Source: CAZLIC01 sp964559535 (GTDB lineage Bacteria > Pseudomonadota > Alphaproteobacteria > Rhodobacterales > Rhodobacteraceae). Taken from it: a DNA stretch of 49,813 nucleotides. The notes under the pieces were generated by a model. That model saw nothing but the letters and a program-made list of their open reading frames with translations. It searched no databases and had not been told where the DNA came from. This document shows positions 15,931 to 24,885 of the stretch, piece after piece (the first letter of the stretch is position 1; each line of letters starts with the position of its first letter). Where the stretch lies: the NCBI GenBank assembly GCA_964559535.1, contig CAZLIC010000021.1, forward strand, positions 1 through 49,813, read 5' to 3'. Position numbers and translations under genes: made by a program.

Positions 15931-16920
15931 ATGGCCACGAAGAAAAGCCCTGAGAAATCAAACATCTCGCGGGATGAGCTGCTGAAGTACTACCGCGACA
16001 TGCTGCTGATCCGCCGATTCGAGGAAAAGGCCGGCCAGCTGTATGGCATGGGGCTGATCGGCGGGTTCTGCCACCTGTACATCGGGCAAGAGGCGGTGGT
16101 CGTGGGGCTGGAGGCGGCCTCGAAACCCGGCGACAAGCGCATCACCAGCTACCGCGACCATGGCCACATGCTGGCCTGCGGGATGGACGCCAAGGGCGTG
16201 ATGGCCGAGCTCACGGGCCGCATCGGCGGCTATTCCAAGGGCAAGGGCGGCTCGATGCACATGTTCTCGAAAGAGCGCCACTTCTACGGCGGGCATGGCA
16301 TCGTGGGGGCGCAGGTGCCCTTGGGTGCCGGGCTGGCCTTTGCCGACAAATACCTGGGCAATGACAACGTGACCTTCACCTATTTCGGCGACGGCGCATC
16401 GAACCAGGGGCAGGTTTACGAAACCTACAACATGGCCGAAATCTGGGACCTGCCGGTGGTCTTCGTCATCGAGAACAACCAGTACGCCATGGGTACCAGC
16501 GTGAAGCGGTCGACCAAGTCGGTCACGCTGTTCGGTCGCGGCCTGGCCTACGGCATTCCGGGCGAGCAGGTGGACGGCATGGATGTGCTGGCGGTGAAGG
16601 CCGCGGGCGAGAAGGCCGTGGCGCACTGCCGCGCGGGCAACGGGCCGTACATCCTGGAAATGATGACCTACCGCTATCGCGGCCACTCGATGAGCGACCC
16701 GGCGAAATACCGCACGCGGGAAGAGGTCGAGAAGATCCGCTCCGAAAAGGACTGCATCGAGCATGTGCGCGACCTGCTGGTGCAGGGCGGGCTGGCCACG
16801 GATGACGACCTGAAGGCCATCGACAAGGAGATCAAGGCGATCGTGAACGAGAGCGCCGAGTTTTCCAAGGAAAGTCCCGAGCCGCCGCTGAGCGAGCTTT
16901 GGACCGACATTTACGCGTAG
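15931..16920 (+). CDS. pdhA: Pyruvate dehydrogenase E1 component, alpha subunit
   Basis: The protein is 329 residues from ATG 15931, with GGGAGG about 10 bases upstream. It is the thiamine-diphosphate half of E1, which decarboxylates pyruvate. YFGDGASNQGQVYE and the ENNQYAMGTS stretch form the TPP/Mg motif. RYRGHSMSDPAKYRTREEV is the phosphorylation-loop region seen in E1-alpha. RRFEEKAGQLYGMGLIGGF near the N-terminus is typical. It is the first gene of pdhA-pdhB-pdhC, with a 12-bp gap to pdhB. Confidence 0.97.
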   Translation: MATKKSPEKSNISRDELLKYYRDMLLIRRFEEKAGQLYGMGLIGGFCHLYIGQEAVVVGLEAASKPGDKRITSYRDHGHMLACGMDAKGVMAELTGRIGGYSKGKGGSMHMFSKERHFYGGHGIVGAQVPLGAGLAFADKYLGNDNVTFTYFGDGASNQGQVYETYNMAEIWDLPVVFVIENNQYAMGTSVKRSTKSVTLFGRGLAYGIPGEQVDGMDVLAVKAAGEKAVAHCRAGNGPYILEMMTYRYRGHSMSDPAKYRTREEVEKIRSEKDCIEHVRDLLVQGGLATDDDLKAIDKEIKAIVNESAEFSKESPEPPLSELWTDIYA

Positions 16921-16932
16921 GGGGAAACCGAT

Positions 16933-18297
16933 ATGGCAACGCAAGTTCTGATGCCCGCGCTGTCCCCCACAATGGAGGAAGGCACGCTGGCGAAGTGGCT
17001 GGTGAAAGAGGGCGATACGGTGAAGTCCGGCCAGATCCTGGCCGAGATCGAGACCGACAAGGCCACGATGGAATTCGAGGCGGTGGACGAGGGGATCGTC
17101 GGCAAGCTGCTGGTGGCCGAGGGTACGGCGAACGTGAAGGTGAACACGCCCATCGCCGTGATGGTGGAAGTGGGCGAAAGCGCCGATGCAGCGCCTGCGC
17201 CGAAGGCCGCCGCTGCGGCGGCCCCTGCGCCGGTGGCGGCGGCCCCGGCTGCGCCTGCTGCCGCCCCCGCCGCGGCGAAATCGAACGCCTCGCCCGACTG
17301 GCCCGCGGGCACGGCGATGAAGACGATGACGGTGCGCGAGGCGCTGCGCGAGGCCATGGCCGAGGAAATGCGCCGCGACCCCACGGTCTTCCTGATGGGC
17401 GAGGAGGTGGGCGAGTACCAGGGCGCCTACAAGATTTCCCAAGGTCTGCTGGACGAGTTCGGACCCAAACGCGTGGTCGACACGCCGATCACCGAAATGG
17501 GCTTTGCAGGCATCGGCGTCGGTGCCTCATGGGGCGGCCTGCGGCCCATCGTCGAGTTCATGACCTTCAACTTCGCCATGCAGGCCATCGACCACATCGT
17601 GAACTCGGCCGCGAAGACGCTGTACATGTCGGGCGGGCAGATGGGCAGCCCGATGGTGTTCCGCGGCCCGAACGGGGCGGCGGCCCGCGTGGGCGCGCAG
17701 CATTCGCAGGACTATGCGGCCTGGTACGCCTCGCTGCCCGGCCTGAAGGTGTGCATGCCCTATTCGGCATCCGACGCGAAGGGGCTGATGAAATCGGCCA
17801 TCCGCGACCCGAACCCGGTGATCTTCCTGGAGAACGAAATCCTCTACGGTCGGTCGTTCGAGGTGCCGGTGCTGGATGACTTCACCATTCCCTTCGGCAA
17901 GGCCCGGGTCTGGCGCGAAGGCACGGATGTAACCATCGTAAGCTTCGGCATCGGCATGACCTATGCCCTGGAGGCGGCCGAGAAACTGGCGGCCGAGGGG
18001 ATTTCGGCCGAGGTGGTGGACCTGCGCACGCTCAGGCCCATCGACTATGACACGGTGATCGCCTCGGTGCAGAAGACCAACCGCTGCGTGACGGTGGAAG
18101 AGGGATTCCCGGTCGGGGCCATCGGCAACCACCTGTCGGCGACCATCATGATGCGGGCGTTCGACTGGCTGGACGCGCCGGTCATCAACTGCACCGGCAA
18201 GGACGTGCCGATGCCCTATGCCGCGAACCTGGAAAAACACGCGCTGATCACCACCGCCGAGGTGGTCGAGGCCGTGAAATCCGTCTGCTACCGGTGA
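16933..18297 (+). CDS. pdhB: Pyruvate dehydrogenase E1 beta with N-terminal lipoyl domain
   Basis: The protein is 454 residues. Residues 1-80 are a biotinyl/lipoyl domain with the lipoylated Lys at 43 in ETDKATMEFE. An Ala/Pro linker covers about 83-117. E1-beta follows (TVREALREAMAEEM, FLMGEEVGEYQGAYKISQGL, DTPITEMGFAGIGVGAS). This lipoyl-E1beta fusion is known from alphaproteobacterial complexes and is not an artefact. The lipoyl coding region is almost identical in DNA to that of pdhC. It pairs with PdhA to form E1 of the acetyl-CoA-producing complex. Confidence 0.97.
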   Translation: MATQVLMPALSPTMEEGTLAKWLVKEGDTVKSGQILAEIETDKATMEFEAVDEGIVGKLLVAEGTANVKVNTPIAVMVEVGESADAAPAPKAAAAAAPAPVAAAPAAPAAAPAAAKSNASPDWPAGTAMKTMTVREALREAMAEEMRRDPTVFLMGEEVGEYQGAYKISQGLLDEFGPKRVVDTPITEMGFAGIGVGASWGGLRPIVEFMTFNFAMQAIDHIVNSAAKTLYMSGGQMGSPMVFRGPNGAAARVGAQHSQDYAAWYASLPGLKVCMPYSASDAKGLMKSAIRDPNPVIFLENEILYGRSFEVPVLDDFTIPFGKARVWREGTDVTIVSFGIGMTYALEAAEKLAAEGISAEVVDLRTLRPIDYDTVIASVQKTNRCVTVEEGFPVGAIGNHLSATIMMRAFDWLDAPVINCTGKDVPMPYAANLEKHALITTAEVVEAVKSVCYR

Positions 18298-18306
18298 GGT
18301 GACGAA

Positions 18307-19602
18307 ATGGCTGTGCAAATCCTGATGCCCGCCCTGTCACCCACGATGGAGGAAGGCACGCTGGCGAAGTGGCTGGTGAAAGAGGGCGACACGGTGAAAT
18401 CCGGCCAGATCCTGGCCGAGATCGAGACCGACAAGGCGACGATGGAGTTCGAGGCGGTCGATGAGGGGACCGTGGGCAAGCTCCTGGTCGCCGAAGGCAC
18501 CGCGGGGGTGAAGGTGAACACGCCCATCGCGGTGCTGGTCGAGGATGGGGAAACCGTGTCGAATGCGCCGGTGGCGAAGCCGGTGGCGGCGCCTGTGGCC
18601 GCCGTCGCGGCGCCCGTGGCGGCGGCGCCTGCCCCTGCGGCGCCTGTGGCGGCGGGCGGTGCCCGCGTCTTCGCTTCGCCGCTGGCCCGGCGCATCGCAG
18701 CGGACAAGGGGCTGGACCTGACGAAGGTCCGGGGTTCCGGTCCGCATGGCCGTATCGTGAAGGCCGATGTCGAGGGGGCGGTGGCCGCCCCGGCGCCGGT
18801 CGCAACGCCCGCCGCACCGGCCCCAGTCCCTGCGGCCCCTGCGGCACCCGTCGCCGCGGCAATGCCCCAGGGCATGTCGGCCGAAACGGTGAAGAAGATG
18901 TTCACCGACCGCACCTACGCGGAAATCACGCTGGACGGCATGCGCAAAACCATCGCCGCACGCCTGACCGAAGCCAAGCAGACCATCCCGCATTTCTACC
19001 TTCGCCGCGAGGTGCAGCTGGATACGCTGATGGCCTTCCGCGAACAGCTGAACGGAAAGCTCGCGTCGCGCGGCGTGAAGCTGTCGCTCAACGATTTCAT
19101 CATCAAGGCCTCTGCGCTGGCGTTGCAGGCCGTTCCCGGCGCGAATACCGTCTGGGCGGGTGACCGCATGCTACGGATGAAGGCATCGGACGTGGCGGTG
19201 GCGGTGGCCATCGAGGGCGGCCTGTTCACCCCCGTCCTGCGCGACGCACACCTGAAGTCGATCACCGCCCTGTCGGCCGAGATGAAGGACCTTGCCGCGC
19301 GCGCCAAGACACGGAAACTGGCGCCACACGAATACCAGGGCGGCAGCTTTGCCATCTCTAACCTTGGGATGATGGGGATCGAGAACTTCGACGCCGTCAT
19401 CAACCCGCCGCATGGCTCGATCCTGGCGGTAGGCGCAGGGATCAAGAAGCCGGTGGTGAACAAGGCGGGCGAGATCGTGGTGGCCACCGTGATGTCGATG
19501 ACGCTTTCGGTCGACCACCGCGTGATCGACGGGGCGCTGGGGGCCGAATTCCTCAAGGCGCTGATCGATAACCTGGAAAATCCGCTGGCCATGCTGGCCT
19601 GA
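18307..19602 (+). CDS. pdhC: Dihydrolipoamide acetyltransferase (E2)
   Basis: The protein is 431 residues. The lipoyl domain (1-80, Lys43) is followed by an Ala/Pro/Val linker. A peripheral subunit-binding domain (about 120-155, ASPLARRIAADKGLDLTKVR, GPHGRIVKADV) comes next, then a second linker and the acetyltransferase core (about 210-431). The catalytic motif DHRVIDGALGAEFL is near the end. It transfers the acetyl group to CoA and forms the complex core. It is last in the operon, 10 bp after pdhB. E3 (lpd) is not in the window before the terminator. Confidence 0.97.
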   Translation: MAVQILMPALSPTMEEGTLAKWLVKEGDTVKSGQILAEIETDKATMEFEAVDEGTVGKLLVAEGTAGVKVNTPIAVLVEDGETVSNAPVAKPVAAPVAAVAAPVAAAPAPAAPVAAGGARVFASPLARRIAADKGLDLTKVRGSGPHGRIVKADVEGAVAAPAPVATPAAPAPVPAAPAAPVAAAMPQGMSAETVKKMFTDRTYAEITLDGMRKTIAARLTEAKQTIPHFYLRREVQLDTLMAFREQLNGKLASRGVKLSLNDFIIKASALALQAVPGANTVWAGDRMLRMKASDVAVAVAIEGGLFTPVLRDAHLKSITALSAEMKDLAARAKTRKLAPHEYQGGSFAISNLGMMGIENFDAVINPPHGSILAVGAGIKKPVVNKAGEIVVATVMSMTLSVDHRVIDGALGAEFLKALIDNLENPLAMLA

Positions 19603-19612
19603 GACTGAAGAC

Positions 19613-19650
19613 GAAAAATCCCCCGGAAGCAGGCGCTTCCGGGGGGTTTC
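19613..19650. terminator. Bidirectional intrinsic terminator, pdhC/cysE
   Basis: CCCCCGGAAGC pairs with GCTTCCGGGGG (11-bp perfect stem, AGGC loop). An A-run precedes it and GTTTC follows it. Read leftward it ends in TTTTTC, so it can end the leftward cysE transcript as well as pdhC. Confidence 0.88.
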
Positions 19651-19668
19651 TCATGTTTCGCGCGAAGT

Positions 19669-20487
19669 TCAGTCGCAGTCGACGCAGCCCTTCAGCTGGT
19701 GGTCCATGTTGACCGAGGGTTGCGAACACCCTGCCTCGCCCACGATCTTGGCCGGCACGCCCGCCACCGTTTTCATCGGCGGGATATCCATCAGCACCAC
19801 TGACCCCGCCGCGATGCGCGAGCAATTGCCGACGGTGATGTTGCCCAGCACCTTGGCCCCTGCGCCAATCAGCACGCCATTGCCGATCTTCGGGTGGCGG
19901 TCGCCGTCCTCTTTCCCCGTGCCGCCCAGTGTCACCGAATGCAGCATCGACACGTTGTCGCCCACCACGGCCGTCTCGCCGATGACAATGGAATGGGCGT
20001 GGTCGATCATGATGCCCCGGCCGACCTTCGCCGCCGGATGGATGTCGACGCCGAACACTTCGCTGACGCGCATCTGCACGAAATAGGCCAGGTCGCGGCG
20101 TCCCTGCTGCCACAGCCAGTGCCCCACGCGATAGGCCTGCAACGCCTGGTATCCCTTGAAGAACAGGATCGGTTGCAGGTAGCGGTGCGTCGCCGGATCG
20201 CGGTCGAACACCGCCATCAGGTCGGCCCGGGCCGCTGCACCGATCTCCGGTTCCAGGGCATAGGCTTCATCCGCGATTTCGCGAAGGATCTGTTCGCTCA
20301 TCTCTCCGCTGGCAAGCTTCAGCGAGAAGCGGAAGGCCAGCGCGCGTTCCAGCGACGCATGATGCAGAAGCCCGGCATGAATGAGGCTGCCCAGAAGCGG
20401 CTCTGCGCGCACAGCCTCGACGGCTTCGTCACAAACGCGGCGCCAGACGGGATCGACGTGGCTCAGAACACGAACGGTCTCGGGCAT
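19669..20487 (-). CDS. cysE: Serine O-acetyltransferase
   Basis: The protein is 272 residues from ATG 20487 (MPETVRVLSH), preferred over the ATG 12 bases upstream because GGAG is properly spaced only for this one. It makes O-acetylserine for cysteine synthesis. The N-terminal helical domain contains DPVWRRVCDEAVEAVRAEP. The left-handed beta-helix hexapeptide part includes DIHPAAKVGRGIMIDHAHSI, LHSVTLGGTGKEDGDRHPKI and GAGAKVLGN. The C-terminus has two Cys in GCVDCD. As I recall, cysE lies beside the GTA cluster in many Rhodobacterales, as here. Confidence 0.96.
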   Translation of the reverse strand: MPETVRVLSHVDPVWRRVCDEAVEAVRAEPLLGSLIHAGLLHHASLERALAFRFSLKLASGEMSEQILREIADEAYALEPEIGAAARADLMAVFDRDPATHRYLQPILFFKGYQALQAYRVGHWLWQQGRRDLAYFVQMRVSEVFGVDIHPAAKVGRGIMIDHAHSIVIGETAVVGDNVSMLHSVTLGGTGKEDGDRHPKIGNGVLIGAGAKVLGNITVGNCSRIAAGSVVLMDIPPMKTVAGVPAKIVGEAGCSQPSVNMDHQLKGCVDCD

Positions 20488-20564
20488 GGCACTCTCCATC
20501 CTTGCACCCGGGCACTATAGCTTGCCCGGCGCCGCACGTCCAATGCCAAGCCGTGATGGCACCA

Positions 20565-23500
20565 TCACGGAACGTCGATGGATCGGAAAAGACCGGTGCC
20601 GAACCTGTCGGACAGTTGGGCGACAGCAAACTGGAACGCGCCGCTCACGCCATCGGCAGCCTTCATTGCGCCCGTGTAGACAAGGTTCCGCGTCGCGACT
20701 TCAACCTCGCGGCGCACCGAAGTGCCTTGGATCACCCGCACCAGGTAGGCCTCGCGGTCCTCGCCCAGCGGAACGTCGGAGGACAGCCACGAATCGCCGT
20801 CGATCCGCGTGCGCCGCACCCAGCGCAATTCCGTGTCGCCGCCGGACACCGTTATCCGCAAGTGCACGGGCGCCAACGGTCGCAATCCGATACCTTCGAA
20901 GGCCGCCGAAAGCTCGACCACATCAGGATCATCAAACCCCCGTGCAGCAACGCCAATCCGGTAGGTGCGCGCCAGCCCCCGGCTGGCATAGGCAAGCTCG
21001 ATCTGCCTTGGCCGACCGTCCAGCAGCACAACCGTGCTGCCCGCAGGCCAGGCCGCTGGCATCAGCGCGTCGGTCCCGGCCTGCCCGCGCAGCCGCAACG
21101 AAAGGTCCCATGTCTGCGGCGCTACCAGCGCGGCCTCCGAAAACTGGAACACTTCCCAGGTATCAGCCGACCCGTCGCCAATCGCCATCACATTGGCGCC
21201 GTTCAGCACCGACAGCTGCGCGGCCGACGACAGGGTTCCCGACGCCATACGGACTCGCAGCGCAGGCCCCCTGTCCCACCGTCCGGCCGCCGCAGCAAAC
21301 AGCGCCGTTTCGGTAACCCCCACGAAAGACGGCGCGGAAACCAGCGTGTTCAGCGCAAATCCATCCGCACCGGGCGCCGACCACACGGCCACAGAACCCG
21401 GCCAGGGCTGCGCCGCAACGGCCACATGCGGCACATGCGGCACCTCGTCGCCGGTCAGCAGCGGCAGGTCCAGGAACACCGCATCAACAGGAACCGGTGG
21501 CGCAAACGGTTTTGGCACCACGCGTTCTTCCACGGCATCCGAAGGCGTGTACACCGACCGCTCGATCCGCACCGCCTCGGCCTGCAGGTATTCGGCCGCG
21601 TCCAGCCGGTCCACGCGGAACTGGGTCTCTCCCAGCCGCACCACGTCGCCCGGCCCGATGCGCCCGGCCGAAGGCGGCAGCGCAAACCGCACACCGTCAC
21701 GCGCCACCCGCGCCTCGGCCAGCCAGCGCTCGGCCACCCCGCGCGCCTCGGCCGGGGTCAGCACCAACGGCAATTCCGTCTGGCTGATGCCCAGCGCCAC
21801 CTCGTCGGGAAACACCGCCTCGGCCTGTCGCAGCGCAAAGTCCGCCTCCGCCTCGACATAGACCAGCCGCACCGCGCCGGCCTGCTCGGCCTCGGGCGCC
21901 CGCAGCGCCTCGATGTCCCCCCCGTCCTGCGCTACCAGCGCCGCGGGGTCCAGCACCACCGGTGCCCCCTCGCCCCGGCGCCGGAATCGCAGCACGCCGT
22001 CGCGCTCCAGTGCCTCGAACCCCTGCGCCAGCATCAAGGGCTGCACCAGCGCCCGCGCCGTGCCCTGCCCTTCGGGTACAATGCCCCGCACCACACCCTC
22101 CAGCCGCGTCACATCCACGGCGGTCACGCCCGACCGCGCACAGACCTCGGCCACCACCGCATCCAGCGGCGCCGATGACGCCCGGCCGTTCAGCCAGTGC
22201 CCGCGAGAATAGTTGTCGGCGTCCTGCCAGCGCACCGCGTCCGCCGGAAAGGCCGGGAACGGGCGCGCGTCCCAGGCCCAGGCATGGGCACGGTCCATGT
22301 CTACCATCGACCCGGCATAGACATCGCTTTCCGGGTTGTTCACCGGGTCGCCGAAGTGGCGGGCATAGGCACGGTAGTACTGCTGCTGCACCACATCGTC
22401 CCGCCGCCCGTCCGAGGCGCGCGGCAAACCACCCTCGGAAGACCGCGCATCCAGAAACCGGTTCGGCTGGTTGGTGCCCTTGTCCACCGCCGCGCAGCCG
22501 TATTCGGTAAACCGGATCGGCTTGCCCCGCGGCACCCACCCCGTCGGCACCGCCGACCGCACTGCCCCCGTGCGCGGATGGTGCGCATTGCCCCACCACC
22601 CTGCCAGGTCCTTCACCCGGAACACCCAGGGCTCTCCGAATGCACCATCCTCGATCGGCTTGCGGTTCTGCGCCGCCTCGCCCTCGGGGCTGTCATAGTA
22701 CCAGTCGAAGAACTCGCCCCCGGCCACGTTGCCCGCCAGATAGGCCAGATTGTGCATCGAGCCGAACCCGGCATCGGCATGCGCGTCGCCATCGCGCCAG
22801 TCCGACAGCGGGGCGTAGTTGTCGATCCCCACGAAATCCACCGCCGCATCGGCCCACAGCGCATCCAGCGGAAAATACAGGTTTCCATCCGCCGAATAGG
22901 CGCCGTACTCGGTCCAGTCGGCCGCGTAAGAGATCTTCACCGCAGGCCCCAGGATCGTCCGCACCTCGCCCGCCAGCACACGCAGCGCCTGTACCGCCGG
23001 GAAGGTATCCGCCGCCCCCCGCAACTGCGTCAGCCCCCGCATCTCGGACCCGATGCAGAACGCATCCACCCCACCCGCCAGCGCGCACAGATGCGCATAG
23101 TGCAGGATGAAACGCCGGTACCGCCATTCGGCAGGCCCCGAATACACCACCTGCCCGCCCGACACCGCAAAATCCCCGGGCGCCGCGGCGCCAAAGAACG
23201 CCGCCACCTGCGCGTCCGCCGCCGCCGTCCGGTCGGGCGTGCCTGCCAGCCCCGGCGCCAGCGACCCGGTAATCCGCCCGCGCCATGGCAGCACCGGCTG
23301 CCCCACCCCGCCCGAATACGGATCAGGCAGCACGTTGCCCGCCAGCTGTTCCATCAGAATGAACGGGTAGAACATCACTTCCTGCCCGCCCGCCCGTATC
23401 GCCTGGATGGCCTCGATCACCGACTGGTCGGCGGGCGAGCCGCCATAGATGCTCACCCCACCCACCCGCGGCACCTCGGCCGCCGCCGCCCGCACAATAC

Positions 23501-24437
23501 CCCCCGCGCGCCACGCCATCCCTTCGCCATCGCGCAAACTCTGCTCGACCTTCGGTTGCACCACGCAATCGCCGCAGCGCAGGTCGCTGCCGAACCACGA
23601 AACCACCAGCGACACCGATGACACGGCAGGCAACTCGCGGCGCAGCTGGTCCAGCGAGGTGGCCAGGTCGGTCTTGCCCGACGAGGTGGAAACATTGGCC
23701 GAGGTCCGGCTTCCCACGCCTTCCTTGAAATGCACACGGCTTGTGGCCAGCGCATATTCCCCGGTGCCGGGGATCATCGCCACCGCCTTCACCACGCCCG
23801 CAAGGTCATCCACCGCGCCCTTCGCCCGCCGCACCACCTCGAACGAAAACTGCGGCACGCGGTTGCCGAAGGCCGCAAGGTCCAGATCCTCGATCACCAC
23901 ATAGGCAATGCCACGATAGGCGGGCGCGAACCCCGCCCCCTCCACCGCCTCGATCTTGGGGTCGGGCAACTGGTCTTCGGCCCCCGCATAGACCCGCAGG
24001 TTCAGCGTCACCGGCTCAATCTCCACACCATCGGCCCAGATCCGCCCGACGCCGCCGATCACCCCTTCACACAGCGCAATCGCCAGGCTGACCGAGTAGG
24101 AAAACTGGTTCACCTTCGGCTGCGGCGCGCCCTTGCCGCCGCCCGAACTTGTCACGGTCTCATTGAACCGCGTGGCCCAGATCACCTGCCCCGCCACCCG
24201 CACCCGGCCCCACACCGGCCCAAGCGACACCCCTTCCGAGGCACCCATCAGCCGGAACCGCTCCACGCGCCCGGCCTCCACCGCCTCGGACCCCGCGCCC
24301 ATCAGCCGCTGGTCGATCACCCGGCCCAGCGTGGCGCCAACGGCCCGCCCGATGACGGCACCCGACAGGCCCAGCACCGAACCGCCCACCGCGCCGCCCA
24401 GCGCCGCCCCGGCCGCACTCAGAAGCAACGTCGCCAT
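20565..24437 (-). CDS. GTA g15: TIM-barrel-like tail fibre/megatron protein
   Basis: The protein is 1290 residues, close to the about 1300 of RcGTA g15. The N-terminus MATLLLSAAGAALGGAVGGSVLGLSG is Gly/Ala-rich. There is a tail-like domain, then a GTA TIM-barrel-like domain (about 420-730) with ILHYAHLCALAGGVDAFCIG, SYAADWTEY, FVGIDNYAPLSDWRDGD and RFTEYGCAAVDKG. A phage-tail-3-type segment and a C-terminal receptor/carbohydrate-binding-like region follow. It forms the tip of the GTA tail and contacts recipient cells. It is the last gene of the cluster, one base after g14. Confidence 0.93.
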   Translation of the reverse strand: MATLLLSAAGAALGGAVGGSVLGLSGAVIGRAVGATLGRVIDQRLMGAGSEAVEAGRVERFRLMGASEGVSLGPVWGRVRVAGQVIWATRFNETVTSSGGGKGAPQPKVNQFSYSVSLAIALCEGVIGGVGRIWADGVEIEPVTLNLRVYAGAEDQLPDPKIEAVEGAGFAPAYRGIAYVVIEDLDLAAFGNRVPQFSFEVVRRAKGAVDDLAGVVKAVAMIPGTGEYALATSRVHFKEGVGSRTSANVSTSSGKTDLATSLDQLRRELPAVSSVSLVVSWFGSDLRCGDCVVQPKVEQSLRDGEGMAWRAGGIVRAAAAEVPRVGGVSIYGGSPADQSVIEAIQAIRAGGQEVMFYPFILMEQLAGNVLPDPYSGGVGQPVLPWRGRITGSLAPGLAGTPDRTAAADAQVAAFFGAAAPGDFAVSGGQVVYSGPAEWRYRRFILHYAHLCALAGGVDAFCIGSEMRGLTQLRGAADTFPAVQALRVLAGEVRTILGPAVKISYAADWTEYGAYSADGNLYFPLDALWADAAVDFVGIDNYAPLSDWRDGDAHADAGFGSMHNLAYLAGNVAGGEFFDWYYDSPEGEAAQNRKPIEDGAFGEPWVFRVKDLAGWWGNAHHPRTGAVRSAVPTGWVPRGKPIRFTEYGCAAVDKGTNQPNRFLDARSSEGGLPRASDGRRDDVVQQQYYRAYARHFGDPVNNPESDVYAGSMVDMDRAHAWAWDARPFPAFPADAVRWQDADNYSRGHWLNGRASSAPLDAVVAEVCARSGVTAVDVTRLEGVVRGIVPEGQGTARALVQPLMLAQGFEALERDGVLRFRRRGEGAPVVLDPAALVAQDGGDIEALRAPEAEQAGAVRLVYVEAEADFALRQAEAVFPDEVALGISQTELPLVLTPAEARGVAERWLAEARVARDGVRFALPPSAGRIGPGDVVRLGETQFRVDRLDAAEYLQAEAVRIERSVYTPSDAVEERVVPKPFAPPVPVDAVFLDLPLLTGDEVPHVPHVAVAAQPWPGSVAVWSAPGADGFALNTLVSAPSFVGVTETALFAAAAGRWDRGPALRVRMASGTLSSAAQLSVLNGANVMAIGDGSADTWEVFQFSEAALVAPQTWDLSLRLRGQAGTDALMPAAWPAGSTVVLLDGRPRQIELAYASRGLARTYRIGVAARGFDDPDVVELSAAFEGIGLRPLAPVHLRITVSGGDTELRWVRRTRIDGDSWLSSDVPLGEDREAYLVRVIQGTSVRREVEVATRNLVYTGAMKAADGVSGAFQFAVAQLSDRFGTGLFRSIDVP

Positions 24438-24438
24438 G

Positions 24439-24885
24439 TCACGCCATCCCTTCGGGAAATCCGAACCGCCCCACCACCCGCCGCGCCCAGGGCGCGCTCA
24501 GGGGGGACTCCACCACGCCATGCCCGGTATAGGCATGCACGAACGACGCAACGCTACCGCCCGACATGGCAATGCCCACATGCTTGGCCACCCGGCCATC
24601 GGCCATGCGGAACAGCAGCACATCCCCTGCCCGCTCGGCACCAACGGGACGCGCCACCAGCCAGCGCAGTGCGGCGGCCAGCAGCAACTCGCGCCCTCCC
24701 GCCTCGCCCCAGTCGGGCGTATAGGCGGGCATCGGCTCGGGCTCGGCCCCCACCACCGCCCGCCACACCCCGCGCAGCAGGCCCAGACAATCGGTCCCTG
24801 CGCCCTTGACGCTGGCCTGATGCACATAGGGCGTGCCGATCCAGCCCCGCGCCTCGGCCACCACCCGCGCCTCGAACGGAGTCAT
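24439..24885 (-). CDS. GTA g14: NlpC/P60-type cell-wall peptidase
   Basis: The protein is 148 residues from ATG 24885, which overlaps the g13 stop as ATGA; the longer open frame upstream is a shadow. NlpC/P60 signatures are the catalytic Cys33 in GAGTDCLGLLRGVW and His102 in KHVGIAMSGG, with a further His at 117. RVVAEARGWIGTPYVHQ at the N-terminus is typical. In RcGTA the homologous tail peptidase helps penetrate the recipient's peptidoglycan. Confidence 0.93.
   Translation of the reverse strand: MTPFEARVVAEARGWIGTPYVHQASVKGAGTDCLGLLRGVWRAVVGAEPEPMPAYTPDWGEAGGRELLLAAALRWLVARPVGAERAGDVLLFRMADGRVAKHVGIAMSGGSVASFVHAYTGHGVVESPLSAPWARRVVGRFGFPEGMA

Noticed and set aside
16933..17180. Lipoyl segment on pdhB as an assembly duplication of pdhC
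   Set aside because: The lipoyl-E1beta fusion is established in alphaproteobacteria, and the two copies differ at scattered bases.
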